Source: Nocardioides zhouii (lineage in GTDB: Bacteria; Actinomycetota; Actinomycetes; Propionibacteriales; Nocardioidaceae). Taken from it: 64,000 bases of DNA. The notes under the pieces are model-generated. The model saw nothing but the letters and a program-made list of their open reading frames with translations. It had not been told where the DNA came from and did not search any database. Position 1 is the stretch's first letter, and each line of letters begins with the position of its first letter. The position numbers were made by a program, and so were the translations under genes. The stretch spans positions 23,921 to 87,920 of the forward strand of contig NZ_SDWV01000021.1 of the NCBI RefSeq assembly GCF_004137345.1. The letters run 5' to 3'. This document shows positions 51,632-61,010 of the stretch, piece by piece.

Positions 51632-52933
51632 TTATGCCAGACCCTGCGCAAACTTCTTCTGCGTCTGCTTGTCGCCGCGATTGCAAGTTACGCAAAGCGC
51701 ACGAGCGTTAGCGAGGGTCGTTGGACCGCCGTCCTTGTGCCAGACGATGTGGTCCCCATCGAGATCTTCAAGTGCGGCCAGTTTCGTTTTGCACTTCTCA
51801 CACTTCTTGCCGCTTCGCTGCCACAACACCCAGCGCTCCTCCAAGGTGAAAGCACGTTTCGTGTCCTTCAGTTGGACATCCTGGTTCCCTCTCAGAAAGC
51901 GCTTGGTAAGGATGGCGATGCGCTCCTCCATGCTTCCTGCATCGTTTGTACCTTGCTGCATGAGCCTGCCGAACTCGGACAGTTCTGCGTCGCGCGAATC
52001 CTCGTCGCGTTCCAGGTTGTTCAGCCTCTCAAGGCGAAACTCGGCGAGGAACCTCTTCATTCGAGGCTTGAGGTCGGTCGCACCGTATTGTCCGAGGATC
52101 GAGTTGCAGAATAGATACATCAGCTGCGGGTAGGACTGCTTCGCAAGTTCGATGTCTTTGTCCTCGAAAACGGGCTTCATCGCTTTCAGGTTGTCGGTCA
52201 CACGCTTCGCCAACTTGTTCGCATTGACGTCAGAAATTGTTTTGTTGCTTTTTACGAACTCGTCGAGAAACTTCTTCTTGACATCGACCACAACAAGTTT
52301 CCTAGGACTCTTGGCAGCCATGTCCTCTAGGTATAGCAACTTGCATGCGACCTCGAGGTGGGAGTACCGGGTATTTAGAAATCCCAGCTTCTTCTTGAAG
52401 AAGTCGTCCTGCGCCACCTGCTTAACGAGCGACGCCATTTTTCCGCCGAAAGCGTTCCTTGTTTCGGCCGCGTTCAACTTCTCGCCATTGTTTAACCGAG
52501 AGAAAAGTTCCTCAATCTCCTCCAAGTCCTTTGTTTCAACGACGACAACGTCAAGAATGCATTCCTTAATGATGTCGCGTGCAGCCTCTGACAGGTCCGA
52601 GAATCGGTCCTTAGCCTTCGGAGGATCTGCGCAGGCGGCGCCGGAGTAGACGAAGTCGTCAGCGAACGCGAGATCGCCCGCCAGGAATGAGAATACTGTA
52701 CTAATTCGCTGCTTGCCATCAATGACCGCATAGTCGCTGCCAGTGTCATCCCGCGAAAGTTTGTGTAGGTAAATCTTCGGAATGTCGTACCGATTAACCA
52801 ACGAGTCCATGAACAGCTGCTGCTTAGCCTTCGACCACACCCCACCCTCTCGCTGGTACTCGGGATTCAGGTCAATAACCTTCCGTTCGCGGTTCAATCG
52901 AGAGACATGAAAGTCGACGCGTGTGCACTCCAT
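51632..52933 (-). CDS. DUF262/HNH endonuclease (GmrSD-type)
   Basis: 433 residues. DUF262 (ParB-like, nucleotide-sensing in GmrSD) spans about 5-230, with NPEYQREGGVW and the conserved YAVIDGKQRIST (near 72). The C-terminal HNH carries KKCEKCKTKLAAL, LDGDHIVWHKDGGP and ALCVTCNR, a zinc-bound nuclease. These proteins restrict DNA with modified bases in the GmrS/GmrD system. The gene is visibly less GC-rich than neighbours, with many AAG/TTC and AT-ended codons, a sign of recent transfer. The start is uncertain as no SD is seen; longer frames run into an istB relic. Confidence 0.82.
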   Translation of the reverse strand: MECTRVDFHVSRLNRERKVIDLNPEYQREGGVWSKAKQQLFMDSLVNRYDIPKIYLHKLSRDDTGSDYAVIDGKQRISTVFSFLAGDLAFADDFVYSGAACADPPKAKDRFSDLSEAARDIIKECILDVVVVETKDLEEIEELFSRLNNGEKLNAAETRNAFGGKMASLVKQVAQDDFFKKKLGFLNTRYSHLEVACKLLYLEDMAAKSPRKLVVVDVKKKFLDEFVKSNKTISDVNANKLAKRVTDNLKAMKPVFEDKDIELAKQSYPQLMYLFCNSILGQYGATDLKPRMKRFLAEFRLERLNNLERDEDSRDAELSEFGRLMQQGTNDAGSMEERIAILTKRFLRGNQDVQLKDTKRAFTLEERWVLWQRSGKKCEKCKTKLAALEDLDGDHIVWHKDGGPTTLANARALCVTCNRGDKQTQKKFAQGLA

Positions 52934-53043
52934 AGACGAAACATAGCCCGTTGGCATGAAGTTGCGCAGAGGCATCCGAGCAGAAGTTCTGCGTTGCCTA
53001 GCCACGGCGCGGACGCGAGACGCAGTCAGCCCTGCGCCAGGGC

Positions 53044-53054
53044 GGGGGGGGGGG
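53044..53054. repeat. Run of eleven G
   Basis: A homopolymer of 11 G on the plus strand (C on the minus strand) about 110 bp upstream of the DUF262 gene. It could vary in length or be a sequencing uncertainty. Confidence 0.6.
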
Positions 53055-53159
53055 CACCCTGCCAAGGCGCTGCCCGCACCCCTTGGCATATGCGGCCGTC
53101 TCTCTGACCGCCTTTTTGAAACGCCAGAGCGTTTGGGAAGAACCTCATGAGCGGTGCGT

Positions 53160-53376
53160 CCAGTGCCGAGAGGTGCGACCAGCGGGGCCTCGGGGGGTGC
53201 CTCGGGGCGGCAAGAAACGGAACCCGGTGCGCGGCCTGGCAGGCACGGATCGCGATCCCGGTCGCCAAGTGGGGATGCCGGTCCGGGCGGGCCGAGGAAG
53301 ACCAGCGTCTGCTTGCCGACGATGAAGTCCAAAGTGCCCAGGTGCCCGATCAGGTCACGCATGAGCCCGCGGGCGT
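53160..53376 (-). pseudogene. istB: istB relic (IS21-type ATPase fragment)
   Basis: On the minus strand, from 53362, one frame reads LIGHLGTLDFIVGKQTLVFL then GPPG, matching the region before the Walker A motif of IstB. The frame then changes, and from 53268 reads MATGIAIRACQAAHRVPF, the next IstB block (usually LATGIAIRACQAGHRV). The GKTHL part is damaged by the frameshift. Both ends are missing, so this is a fragment of an IS21-family element between the DUF262 and LRAT-like genes. Confidence 0.7.
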
Positions 53377-53395
53377 GGGCTGGCCCTAGTTGGGG

Positions 53396-54316
53396 TCACT
53401 CCGCATCTTCATCGACTGGACTATCCGCATATAGGTCGGAGGGCGGCGCAGGGATAGTCCCGACCTCATGGGCGTCGACTGGCCTTCTCAGTCGGCGGCT
53501 CACCAAGAAGACGCCCGCGCCAAGGCCTGCCGCCACGACGGCCGGTGCCGCAACCACGGCGACGGTTCCCGCCGCCATGCCACCGCCTACGAGTGCGCCG
53601 ATGGAGGCAAGGCCGCTCGTGATGCCGGCGGCACTCAAGCCCGCTGTCCCGGCCACGCTGACGGCCGCGACCCCTCCCATGGTGCTCGCTCCCGCCCCGA
53701 CTATCGAAGCTGCTCTGCCGTCGCGTCGTGCGTTCCGCTCGTCTTGCGGGAGATTTTCGTTGTCGCGCAGCGCTACTTGAGTAATCCCGACACTCACGAT
53801 TGCAGGGCCCAGGCCGATCATGGCAGGGCCGATTGCGGCACCACCGCCAACTGCACCGCCCGCGGTGGCTAGACCCGACATGATCCCTGCTCCGCTTAGA
53901 CCACTGACGGCTCCCATTGCGCCCACCACTCCGGTCGTGGCTGCAACCGTCGTGCCTGCAATCGCTCCATGCGCCGTAAGGCTCCCCGCTCCTCGAACTT
54001 GATCACTAGAACGTATGCCGGTGCAGCACCACGTCGCGAAGTGCTCGCAGTTGTTGACGATGAGGTGGTAGTCCTTCTCGCCGATACGGGACTCTGCCCG
54101 CGCGATGGTCGTGTCGGGGTTGTCGCGCCTGCCGTATCGCCGGATTTTGAGTTCCCCGTCCTTGAGGAAGTCGGCCATCGGGGAGCGCTCGATGCCAGCG
54201 TTGATCTTTGCCGCGCCTCGCTCTCCACTGAAGTGGATCACCGTTCCGTCGCCGGCATCGATGCCGTGATGCGTATACGCTCCACGACTGACGTAAATGT
54301 GGTCCGCTCTTGTCAC
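53396..54316 (-). CDS. LRAT/NlpC-type papain-like protein with Gly/Ala-rich hydrophobic tail
   Basis: 306 residues from the GTG at 54316 (GAGG 8 nt upstream); a TTG at 54343 would add nine. The N-terminal LRAT-like domain has RADHIYVSRGAYTHHGIDAGDG (catalytic His near 17) and LIVNNCEHFATWC (nucleophile Cys near 90). The next 180 residues are Gly/Ala-rich hydrophobic helices (AIAGTTVAATTGVVGAMGAV) that could insert in membrane, followed by a short acidic tail. An acyltransferase or protease that acts at membranes is inferred; possible effector. Confidence 0.78.
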   Translation of the reverse strand: MTRADHIYVSRGAYTHHGIDAGDGTVIHFSGERGAAKINAGIERSPMADFLKDGELKIRRYGRRDNPDTTIARAESRIGEKDYHLIVNNCEHFATWCCTGIRSSDQVRGAGSLTAHGAIAGTTVAATTGVVGAMGAVSGLSGAGIMSGLATAGGAVGGGAAIGPAMIGLGPAIVSVGITQVALRDNENLPQDERNARRDGRAASIVGAGASTMGGVAAVSVAGTAGLSAAGITSGLASIGALVGGGMAAGTVAVVAAPAVVAAGLGAGVFLVSRRLRRPVDAHEVGTIPAPPSDLYADSPVDEDAE

Positions 54317-54568
54317 TGTGTCTACCTCGAATCGATCCGACAATCGCTCGCAAAGGTAGAGCGTCTGAGTCGGGACCGCACAGCATCTGATGAACGGAGC
54401 ACAAACCGCGTCTCACCGCCGCCCTGTCGGCGCACCTCGACAAACACGCAGTCAAGTTGGATGGACGCGTGGCAGCGGGACTGCCATCACCGGCGTAGCG
54501 ATTAGTTCCGCGTCCGTCCCGTGGGGGCGGGTAGCCTTTCGTGGGACAAGAGATGAATCGGGGACGGC

Positions 54569-54874
54569 ATGGGGTTTATCGAGAAGCTGCTCACTGGCGG
54601 CGGCGTTGTCGTGACGGCGGTCATGGCCATCGCGGCGTATCGCGAGGCCCAGGAGACGAAGCGTCGTCAGAGCTCTCCACTCTCCTTCGATGACGGCCTG
54701 CCTCGGAGCGATTTTGTTGAGATGGCCCGTGATGTCGCGAAGCGCACGCAACGGGTGGATCGAGTCGAGGTCACTGGGATGACCGTCACTCTCTACGTGC
54801 GATCCAACAGTGGGCTTTCCGAATGGACAGCCGAGGTGGACTTCAACGATTACGGGCGCCTTACCGGCACCTAG
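54569..54874 (+). CDS. Small membrane protein
   Basis: 101 residues. An N-terminal helix (LLTGGGVVVTAVMAIAAYREA) is followed by a basic linker and a small alpha/beta domain (FVEMARDVAKRTQRVDRVEVTGMTVTLYV). No known family. It is divergent from the LRAT-like gene, 250 bp away. Confidence 0.55.
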   Translation: MGFIEKLLTGGGVVVTAVMAIAAYREAQETKRRQSSPLSFDDGLPRSDFVEMARDVAKRTQRVDRVEVTGMTVTLYVRSNSGLSEWTAEVDFNDYGRLTGT

Positions 54875-55378
54875 TGGTTGAAAACGGACACAGATTCGCT
54901 CGTCCCGGAGCACTTCGCCAAGGCAGTGCAAAGGCAAATCAGAGGACGTCTCAGCAGGGCCATGACTGACCGCTGATGAGGATCGACGGCTATGCCGACG
55001 CCGGCCCGACAACGACCACGTCACGAGGGCAGCCGAGAGGGTCCGGTTGCGAGCGGAAGACACCACGCGCGACTTGCCGAAGGGTGGATCGCGCGGCGCC
55101 CGTGGAGCGAAGGTAGATCCGCTCAGCGTCACCGCAGTCGTCGTCCTCTTGGGAGCAGCTCGCACGCGACGGACCTCTGGAGAGTTCTTGCACCCGTTCC
55201 TGCATCTGTTTCGTCATCACCATCCTTTGGCAGTCAGTGCGCACGCGCCGAGCGCACACGGCCTGACTTGGGTACAGCGAAAATTGCACGGTTACTCTGC
55301 GAGGACGCAACGGCGGCCTCACAATCGACATCGTGGCCGCAGTGCGCGGCCATGGGGCAATGGAGGCTTCTCAGCGCC
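54875..55378. other. Intergenic stretch with possible att-arm fragment
   Basis: No gene is supported here. At 55173-55207 the sequence matches the outer arm of the att-like repeats (compare CTTCTGGAGGGGTTCCTGCA), with one gap and few changes. A tRNA-like core is not present beside it. Confidence 0.4.
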
Positions 55379-55912
55379 GTGATCAAGAAGATGCGGACGG
55401 CCGCAGTCCTCGCCGTGACAGGCTTTAGCCTCATGTCCTGCAGCCAAGGCAGCGACCCGGATGCGGACGTCTACGACGACTACTACGCCGACGGCGCGAG
55501 TGGCGACACGGAGTTTTCGGCTCCCGAAAGACGGCCACCGGCAGATCGAGGAATCTGCACCGCAAGCCAAGGTTGCGCGCCGCTGACCATTCACACGTCA
55601 GGTGGATCCAACTTCTATCTGGTCCTCAAGGACAGCAACACGCAACGCAAGGCAGCCACGATCTACATCCGTACAGGCCAGACCTACCGCGGCGGGATGC
55701 CCAACGGCTCGTACGACATCTACTACACATCCGGCGACACCTGGTACGGCAAAGAGCTGTTCTTTGGCCCCGAGGCGACCGTCTCAAAGGCCGACTCCAC
55801 CATGGATTTCTTCGAGACAGCGAATGGTCTCTCGGGCGTGGAACTGACTCTCCAGGCCGTCCTCGGCGGCAATCTTTCAACCTCGCAGGGACGTCTGTCT
55901 GACCTCCGCTGA
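55379..55912 (+). CDS. Putative lipoprotein with beta-sandwich domain
   Basis: 177 residues from a GTG; the ATG at 55391 is an alternative. A lipoprotein signal ends in GFSLMSC. After an Asp/Tyr-rich spacer, the C-terminal domain (SNFYLVLKDSNTQRKAATIYIRTGQTYRGGMPNGSYDIYY, then GDTWYGKELFFGPEATVSKADS) matches a small beta domain common at the end of bacterial surface proteins. It probably sits on the outer face of the membrane. Confidence 0.65.
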   Translation: MIKKMRTAAVLAVTGFSLMSCSQGSDPDADVYDDYYADGASGDTEFSAPERRPPADRGICTASQGCAPLTIHTSGGSNFYLVLKDSNTQRKAATIYIRTGQTYRGGMPNGSYDIYYTSGDTWYGKELFFGPEATVSKADSTMDFFETANGLSGVELTLQAVLGGNLSTSQGRLSDLR

Positions 55913-56126
55913 GAGGCAGCCGTGCGGGCCGGCCCGTCGATCGCAGTCTGTCAGCCAAAGCCACGCTGAGCTGCAGAGCCGTAGCGACAGCAGGGCGCGT
56001 GCGCCCCGCGACTGCTTATCCGGGCACACCGAGCGCACCAAAGTTGGGGCCGATTGGCACTGCTGGTGCTGTACGGGCGCTTTCCGCCCCCTACGGTGGG
56101 GCACATCCCGTATAGGAGCGTGTCCA

Positions 56127-56753
56127 ATGAAGCCTCGTCGTATCACTCTTGTCGATCTCGGCCTCGACAGCGGATTCGACGCGTCGATGACCTTCGTTCA
56201 GGGGGTTCTGCAGAACGTCAATGCGGGCTATGAGGAACCGGTCATCGAGATCGAGTTCATCCGAAGCCGGGACATGTCAACGATCCGCGAGGCTTTGTCG
56301 ACCCCGACCGACGTTCTCCATGTGATGGCGCACGGGGACCACTCGGAAGAACCGACTTTCGTGTCGTCGGACGAGAAGACACAAGTGAGCTTGCCTGCTC
56401 TTGCCAACCAGATGCTCGATCAGGGGGCGGGCATCGCTGCGCCAGTAGTTGTCGCGGACGGCTGCAAAACGGGGATTGGCGTCTGGCAAAAGGCGGTTCG
56501 AGACTGTCTCCAGGGACCGATCACATATATCGGGACATCCCGGTTGCTCTACTGGCATGAGTCGACAGTGTTTTGCTCCGCCTTCTACGGCGCCCTGACA
56601 CGCAACAAGGGCAAGGGTAAAGGCAAGGCCGAACAAGGTATGGATGCCGCGACAAGAGCTATCGACGCCTATGTCCTCATCACTGACAAGCCGAGCGGTT
56701 TCAAGGCCGTAACCCTGACCCCAAGTCGCCGGGCGAGCAAGTCCTTGAGGTGA
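56127..56753 (+). CDS. Caspase/CHAT-like peptidase-fold protein
   Basis: 208 residues. AGGAG precedes the ATG at 8 nt. It has the two-part caspase-type signature: DVLHVMAHGDHSEEP (His69 in HG) and APVVVADGCKTGIGVW (Cys113), separated by about 44 residues. The C-terminus is basic (NKGKGKGKAEQG) with a helix. It stands alone on its strand and is convergent to the coiled-coil/RecQ operon. It may be the proteolytic effector of a conflict system. Confidence 0.7.
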   Translation: MKPRRITLVDLGLDSGFDASMTFVQGVLQNVNAGYEEPVIEIEFIRSRDMSTIREALSTPTDVLHVMAHGDHSEEPTFVSSDEKTQVSLPALANQMLDQGAGIAAPVVVADGCKTGIGVWQKAVRDCLQGPITYIGTSRLLYWHESTVFCSAFYGALTRNKGKGKGKAEQGMDAATRAIDAYVLITDKPSGFKAVTLTPSRRASKSLR

Positions 56754-56769
56754 TACAGCTTGACGCGAG

Positions 56770-57477
56770 CTACATCATCATCGGAAGGACAATGGCGGCG
56801 AGTCCGAGCACAACGGAGACAACCACTAGCGCCAAGATCAGTCCCGCGCGCTTCTCGAGGTTGCTGACCGTGGCCGAGATCTCGCCCGCGGTGACCTCGA
56901 TTTGAGCTGACCTCTCCTGAACCTGACTGAGGCGAGTACTGAGGCCGGCGACACGACTACCGACTTCGCCAACGCGCCCCTCCAGTCCCAAGATTCGGTC
57001 GCGCAGGGTGGCGACGTTGCCACGCATCTCAACGAGGGTGGATTCCTGGGACTCCACCGATTGGCGAACGACGTCGCTCAGTTCGGTGGCCCTGGACGTT
57101 CCAGTCGTGACATCGCGCTTGAAGTCGGCCAGTCCGACGCGGACTGCAGTGCCGACCTCGTGAATGGCAGCTTGCGTCTGCTCGTTCACCTCGAGCAGGG
57201 ACGCTTGATCCATTTCACCAAGCGTTTCAGCCACGCTGCGGAAGCTTTGGCCGGTCTTGGCGAGTTCCTTAGATAAGGATGCGAGGCCGGACGTCCCGTC
57301 GACGAGCGCACGTTCCGACGCCAACAACGAGTCCGCGGCTTCGGTCAACGAAGCGCGCGCGCCCATGACGGTCGTCTGGGCTGTCTCGAGTTCATCGGCT
57401 CTTCTCAGCAGAGCTTGGAGAGCCGCCTCAGCTGCACGGTAGTCCGCCACGACGTGATCGATTTCGCTCGGCATCAT
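56770..57477 (-). CDS. Coiled-coil protein with C-terminal membrane anchor
   Basis: 235 residues. Long heptad-rich helices over about 1-205 and a C-terminal hydrophobic tail (LILALVVVSVVLGLAAIVLPMMM), so it is probably tail-anchored. The start overlaps the RecQ-like gene stop by ATGA, so the two are translated together. It resembles methyl-accepting or scaffold coiled coils but has no signalling domain. Confidence 0.75.
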   Translation of the reverse strand: MMPSEIDHVVADYRAAEAALQALLRRADELETAQTTVMGARASLTEAADSLLASERALVDGTSGLASLSKELAKTGQSFRSVAETLGEMDQASLLEVNEQTQAAIHEVGTAVRVGLADFKRDVTTGTSRATELSDVVRQSVESQESTLVEMRGNVATLRDRILGLEGRVGEVGSRVAGLSTRLSQVQERSAQIEVTAGEISATVSNLEKRAGLILALVVVSVVLGLAAIVLPMMM

Positions 57478-60400
57478 TCGCTCCTTGCAGTCTTGAGCAG
57501 ATCCCGATCCGCGGCTTCAGCGAATCGCTCCAGCCGGCGGGTCAGGATCAAGGTCAGTTCGGTCGGGTGGTATTCGCCTAAAGCGACTTGGTCAAGAGCT
57601 AGATCCTCGATGTGCACCAGGTGCTCCGGAGAAAGATCGGCGTCCTCCCAAGCCGTCCAGAGGGCCGGGATGTATCTGCCGGCTAGCTCAGATGGCGCCG
57701 TGCGAAGCCGGCCCGTGATCCAGTCGAAGAGCGCAACGCAGTCCTCCTCGGACGCCCCGTACTTGACCATCGACGTCCACACCCCAGTGAAACTGGCATC
57801 CACGAGTCCGGTGTCGGGGTTCGAGCGCATGGCCTCCCCGAGGCCGCGGGCGGCGAGCAACAGCGGGTGGTCGGGGAAGACTTCGAGCTGACGAGCTGCC
57901 GCGCCAACCCATTCAAGCGGGTCATCTGAGGCGGCGGCGTCGAGCTGCGCGGTCGCGTACGCGACATCGATCTGCTGTGCCGATCCGACCTCGCTGAAGA
58001 TGCCCGCCAGGGGGCCGTCAGACAAGTACGCCAAGATGCGTCGGCGTAGGCCGTCACTGTCGTCTCCGGAGGTGGCAAACAGATGCATCTCGGCAAGCGC
58101 ACGAACGCGCGCAGGCTCGATCACGTCGTACAAAGTGGAGAGCAAGATTTCGAGGTGGTGCTCGACACGGGCGCCGAGCTCGTTGGGTGCACCGGCCATT
58201 TCCGCACGCCGCGCAGCACTAGCCGCTGGTTGAATGCGAGACACATATGTCAACAGCGCGTCGTCCAGCGTGGTGTTGTCAAAGTAGGCGAGGTCAACGT
58301 GAAATGCGCCAGCGCCGTAATCGATCGTGTAGTCGTCGACCACTCCCACCAGGGCTAGTCGGTAGAGGGCCTTTTCCTGGGCCCCCGCCTCCTCCGAGTC
58401 GAAGCGACCTTCGCGGGCAATGATCACGCGATCGCCCGGGCGATGGCTCATCAGTGCCGTGAGCATTTCGCGAAGCGGCACCAGCTCGGTCTCGATTCCT
58501 TCATAGTTTCTCGTGAGGAAGAAGTACTGCCTCGTGACGTCGTCCGACTGCCTCCCCTTGCTTGCTGCCGCGTAGGCCGCGGTGCGAGCCACGCGCGAGG
58601 AGCTGACATCGAGGAGCACCTCGGACAGCTCTGATGGCGGCGGGGTGGCCACCAGGACGCAGTGTGAAGCACGTCGATCTCGTCCTGCGCGGCCGGCTTC
58701 CTGAACAAAGCCTTCGAGCGAACCGGGGTGACCAACATGGATCGTCCAGCGGATGTTCGGCTTGTCAATTCCCATCCCGAACGCCTTGGTCGACACAAGG
58801 ATGGTGCTGTCATTGCTCGTGAAGAGCGCTGCTTCTCGAACTTTCTCCCTGTCCCAGTCGCCTGAGAAGGATTTTGGACGGCTTCCCGAGTAGATGCCCA
58901 CTCGGAAGTCAGCGTCAGCCCGCCTGTGTGGTCGGAGTGCGGCAAGTACCTCAGACTGAATTGCCTGCACCCCGAACGGGCCGTTGGTGTGCGGCACGAA
59001 GACGATGCCTGACCTCGTGTCGACGTCAACGGACTCAGCCAGGTCCGCCGCCTCGCATTCGAGCCCCGTCGGAATCGTTTCGGTCAGCGCTGTCGCAAGC
59101 CGACGCGTCCAAGACTCTGGTGAGCCAAGAGAGACCTCGTACGTGAGATTGGGCCGATCGAAGGTCGCGGGCTTGAGGACTTCCATTCCAGTTGGGCTAT
59201 CTACCTCGAGCTCCAGGAGGACATCTCGAAGGACAGCCGGGCTCGCCGTGCCAGTCAGGGCCAGCATCGGCGGCGGACGGTCATCGGTCTCCCTGCGGGT
59301 CAATAGGCGCACATTGCGTCCCAGCCTTAGGTACGCCGTACGGAAGTCATGCCCCCACTCGGAAACACAGTGTGCTTCGTCAACGACCACGAGGTTCACC
59401 GTCGTGGCTCGAACGGCCTCAGCGAGAGCGTCCCTGAACGCCTGGCTCTGGAGTCGCTCCGGGGTGTGGAACACGATCAGCGCGTCTCCACTCGCGACAG
59501 ACGCATATACCGCGTCTCGGTCGGCTGCCTTCGAGGTCTTGCGTGCGTGGATGCCGATGACTCGGTCGACGCCAGCCTCGAGGAGCCTGCGTTCCTGATC
59601 GTCCACCAGGGAGACGAGTGGATCGATGACCAAGGTGACCCCAGGCTGGAGGAGTCCGGCCACCTGATAGATCAACGACTTGCCGGCGCCCGTGGGCAGC
59701 AGCACGCATGCATCCTGACCCTCCAGTGCGGCGAGGATTGATTCGCGCTGTCCCTCGCGAAAGGAGCCGAAACCAAAGAGGTGCCGCAGGACGATCCCTA
59801 GGCCACGCTCCACATCGGGACCGTCAGCAAGGTCACGGCGTTGTACGACGGGCCGAGGCAACCAGGCCAATTCGCCGGGTATGTACGCGCCCCTCACCAC
59901 GACGGTCGGCACGGTCGCGGGCGGCAGAGCAGTTGACGGAGGAACGAACGGCTCAAGCACGATCCGGGTGGCGGGGACGGTCACACCGTCAGCCGCGCCG
60001 TGCTCATACCCGGACTCATGGCGAACCCACTGCGAATCGCGGGTGTGGAGTTCAGTCGGTGCGACGTTCAACCCCCACACGAGGCCGATCCCGTTGAGAA
60101 GGTCCAGGACGGCGGGCAACGCAGTCACGCCCCACCCGAGGTCATCAGTGAGGTCGACAGTCCAGACGCCTCCCGGTTCGAGGTGCCCAGTCTCGAGCAG
60201 CTCGAGAAGCGCTATGGCGAGCCGAGTGAATGCCGCGGGCGCGTGAACCGCCGCTACGGAATCGTCGCCGGCTGCGAGCGGACGCTCGGCAGCCGTCCAC
60301 CGGAGGCCCGCATGGACCAGTGAGTCTTCGTTGAGAGCTGCTCGACCCTCGACGCGAACGACTCGGAAGCCGGCGGCTCTGAGGGCACGATCGCGTTGGG

Positions 60401-61010
60401 AGTCGAGGTCGGCGGCCCGTTGATGTTGGCTGCCGTCGAGTTCGATGACAACAGAGGCTCCGGCCCAAGGTGCGTGGACGACAAAGTCGGCCCACCGACT
60501 CCCACCTGCGACCCCGGCCATGCCTTCGAGAGACGGCTGTGGAATGACGAAGCGGTCGAGCCCTGGGTACTGCTGCTCGATTGCCAGCCAAAGGGGGCGT
60601 TCGAACGTGGTGTCCAGGCGGATGGACTGGTCGAGTTCCCTTCCAGCCTTCAGCTCAGGACCAAGAGCGGCTGAGTACAGGTCATCGGGATCCATCTCGC
60701 TGGAAGGCGGCTCGTGTGTCCACACGACGGGGTTAGCACCGCGCTGGATGATCTTACGAGCGACGGCTACGAAGAACCGGACGTCCTCGGAGACTTCGTC
60801 CTCGGGACCGCTGATTGCCATGAATGCATCCGAAGTGAGCCGCGATACTTGCGCCTGGCGGGCCTCGGTGAGGCCCGACATGGCAACGGAGGCCGGCCCG
60901 GCGGGCGGTCGCCCACCTAGCGGGGTGTAGGCGGTCCGCCACCCCGGGCGCTCCCAGCGCTCACTCCAGCGGACTCTGCCGACCACCGCTGCTCCCTTCC
61001 CCAGAGGCAT
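57474..61010 (-). CDS. RecQ-like DEAH helicase with N-terminal DUF559/Vsr-like nuclease domain
   Basis: 1178 residues. The N-terminal part has a PD-(D/E)XK-like core: WADFVVHAPW, then VVIELDGSQHQRAADLDSQRDRAL and GFRVVRVEG (about 175-220). Helicase motifs follow: VLLPTGAGKSLIYQVAG (motif I, near 440), VVDEAHCVSEWGHDFR (motif II, near 543), LALTGTAS (III) and IHVGHPGSLEGFVQEAGRAGRD (VI, near 773). The C-terminal 350 residues are helical and unrecognised; no RQC or HRDC domain was seen. AGGA lies 8 nt before the ATG. Probably a DNA-processing defence enzyme. Confidence 0.85.
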   Translation of the reverse strand: MPLGKGAAVVGRVRWSERWERPGWRTAYTPLGGRPPAGPASVAMSGLTEARQAQVSRLTSDAFMAISGPEDEVSEDVRFFVAVARKIIQRGANPVVWTHEPPSSEMDPDDLYSAALGPELKAGRELDQSIRLDTTFERPLWLAIEQQYPGLDRFVIPQPSLEGMAGVAGGSRWADFVVHAPWAGASVVIELDGSQHQRAADLDSQRDRALRAAGFRVVRVEGRAALNEDSLVHAGLRWTAAERPLAAGDDSVAAVHAPAAFTRLAIALLELLETGHLEPGGVWTVDLTDDLGWGVTALPAVLDLLNGIGLVWGLNVAPTELHTRDSQWVRHESGYEHGAADGVTVPATRIVLEPFVPPSTALPPATVPTVVVRGAYIPGELAWLPRPVVQRRDLADGPDVERGLGIVLRHLFGFGSFREGQRESILAALEGQDACVLLPTGAGKSLIYQVAGLLQPGVTLVIDPLVSLVDDQERRLLEAGVDRVIGIHARKTSKAADRDAVYASVASGDALIVFHTPERLQSQAFRDALAEAVRATTVNLVVVDEAHCVSEWGHDFRTAYLRLGRNVRLLTRRETDDRPPPMLALTGTASPAVLRDVLLELEVDSPTGMEVLKPATFDRPNLTYEVSLGSPESWTRRLATALTETIPTGLECEAADLAESVDVDTRSGIVFVPHTNGPFGVQAIQSEVLAALRPHRRADADFRVGIYSGSRPKSFSGDWDREKVREAALFTSNDSTILVSTKAFGMGIDKPNIRWTIHVGHPGSLEGFVQEAGRAGRDRRASHCVLVATPPPSELSEVLLDVSSSRVARTAAYAAASKGRQSDDVTRQYFFLTRNYEGIETELVPLREMLTALMSHRPGDRVIIAREGRFDSEEAGAQEKALYRLALVGVVDDYTIDYGAGAFHVDLAYFDNTTLDDALLTYVSRIQPAASAARRAEMAGAPNELGARVEHHLEILLSTLYDVIEPARVRALAEMHLFATSGDDSDGLRRRILAYLSDGPLAGIFSEVGSAQQIDVAYATAQLDAAASDDPLEWVGAAARQLEVFPDHPLLLAARGLGEAMRSNPDTGLVDASFTGVWTSMVKYGASEEDCVALFDWITGRLRTAPSELAGRYIPALWTAWEDADLSPEHLVHIEDLALDQVALGEYHPTELTLILTRRLERFAEAADRDLLKTARSE

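Noticed and set aside
52934..53362. N-terminal extension of the DUF262 protein
   Set aside because: It runs through the G11 tract and the istB relic, so the open frame is accidental.
54990..55331. 113-codon minus-strand frame
   Set aside because: No recognisable domain; overlaps the att-arm-like fragment and lacks a start signal.
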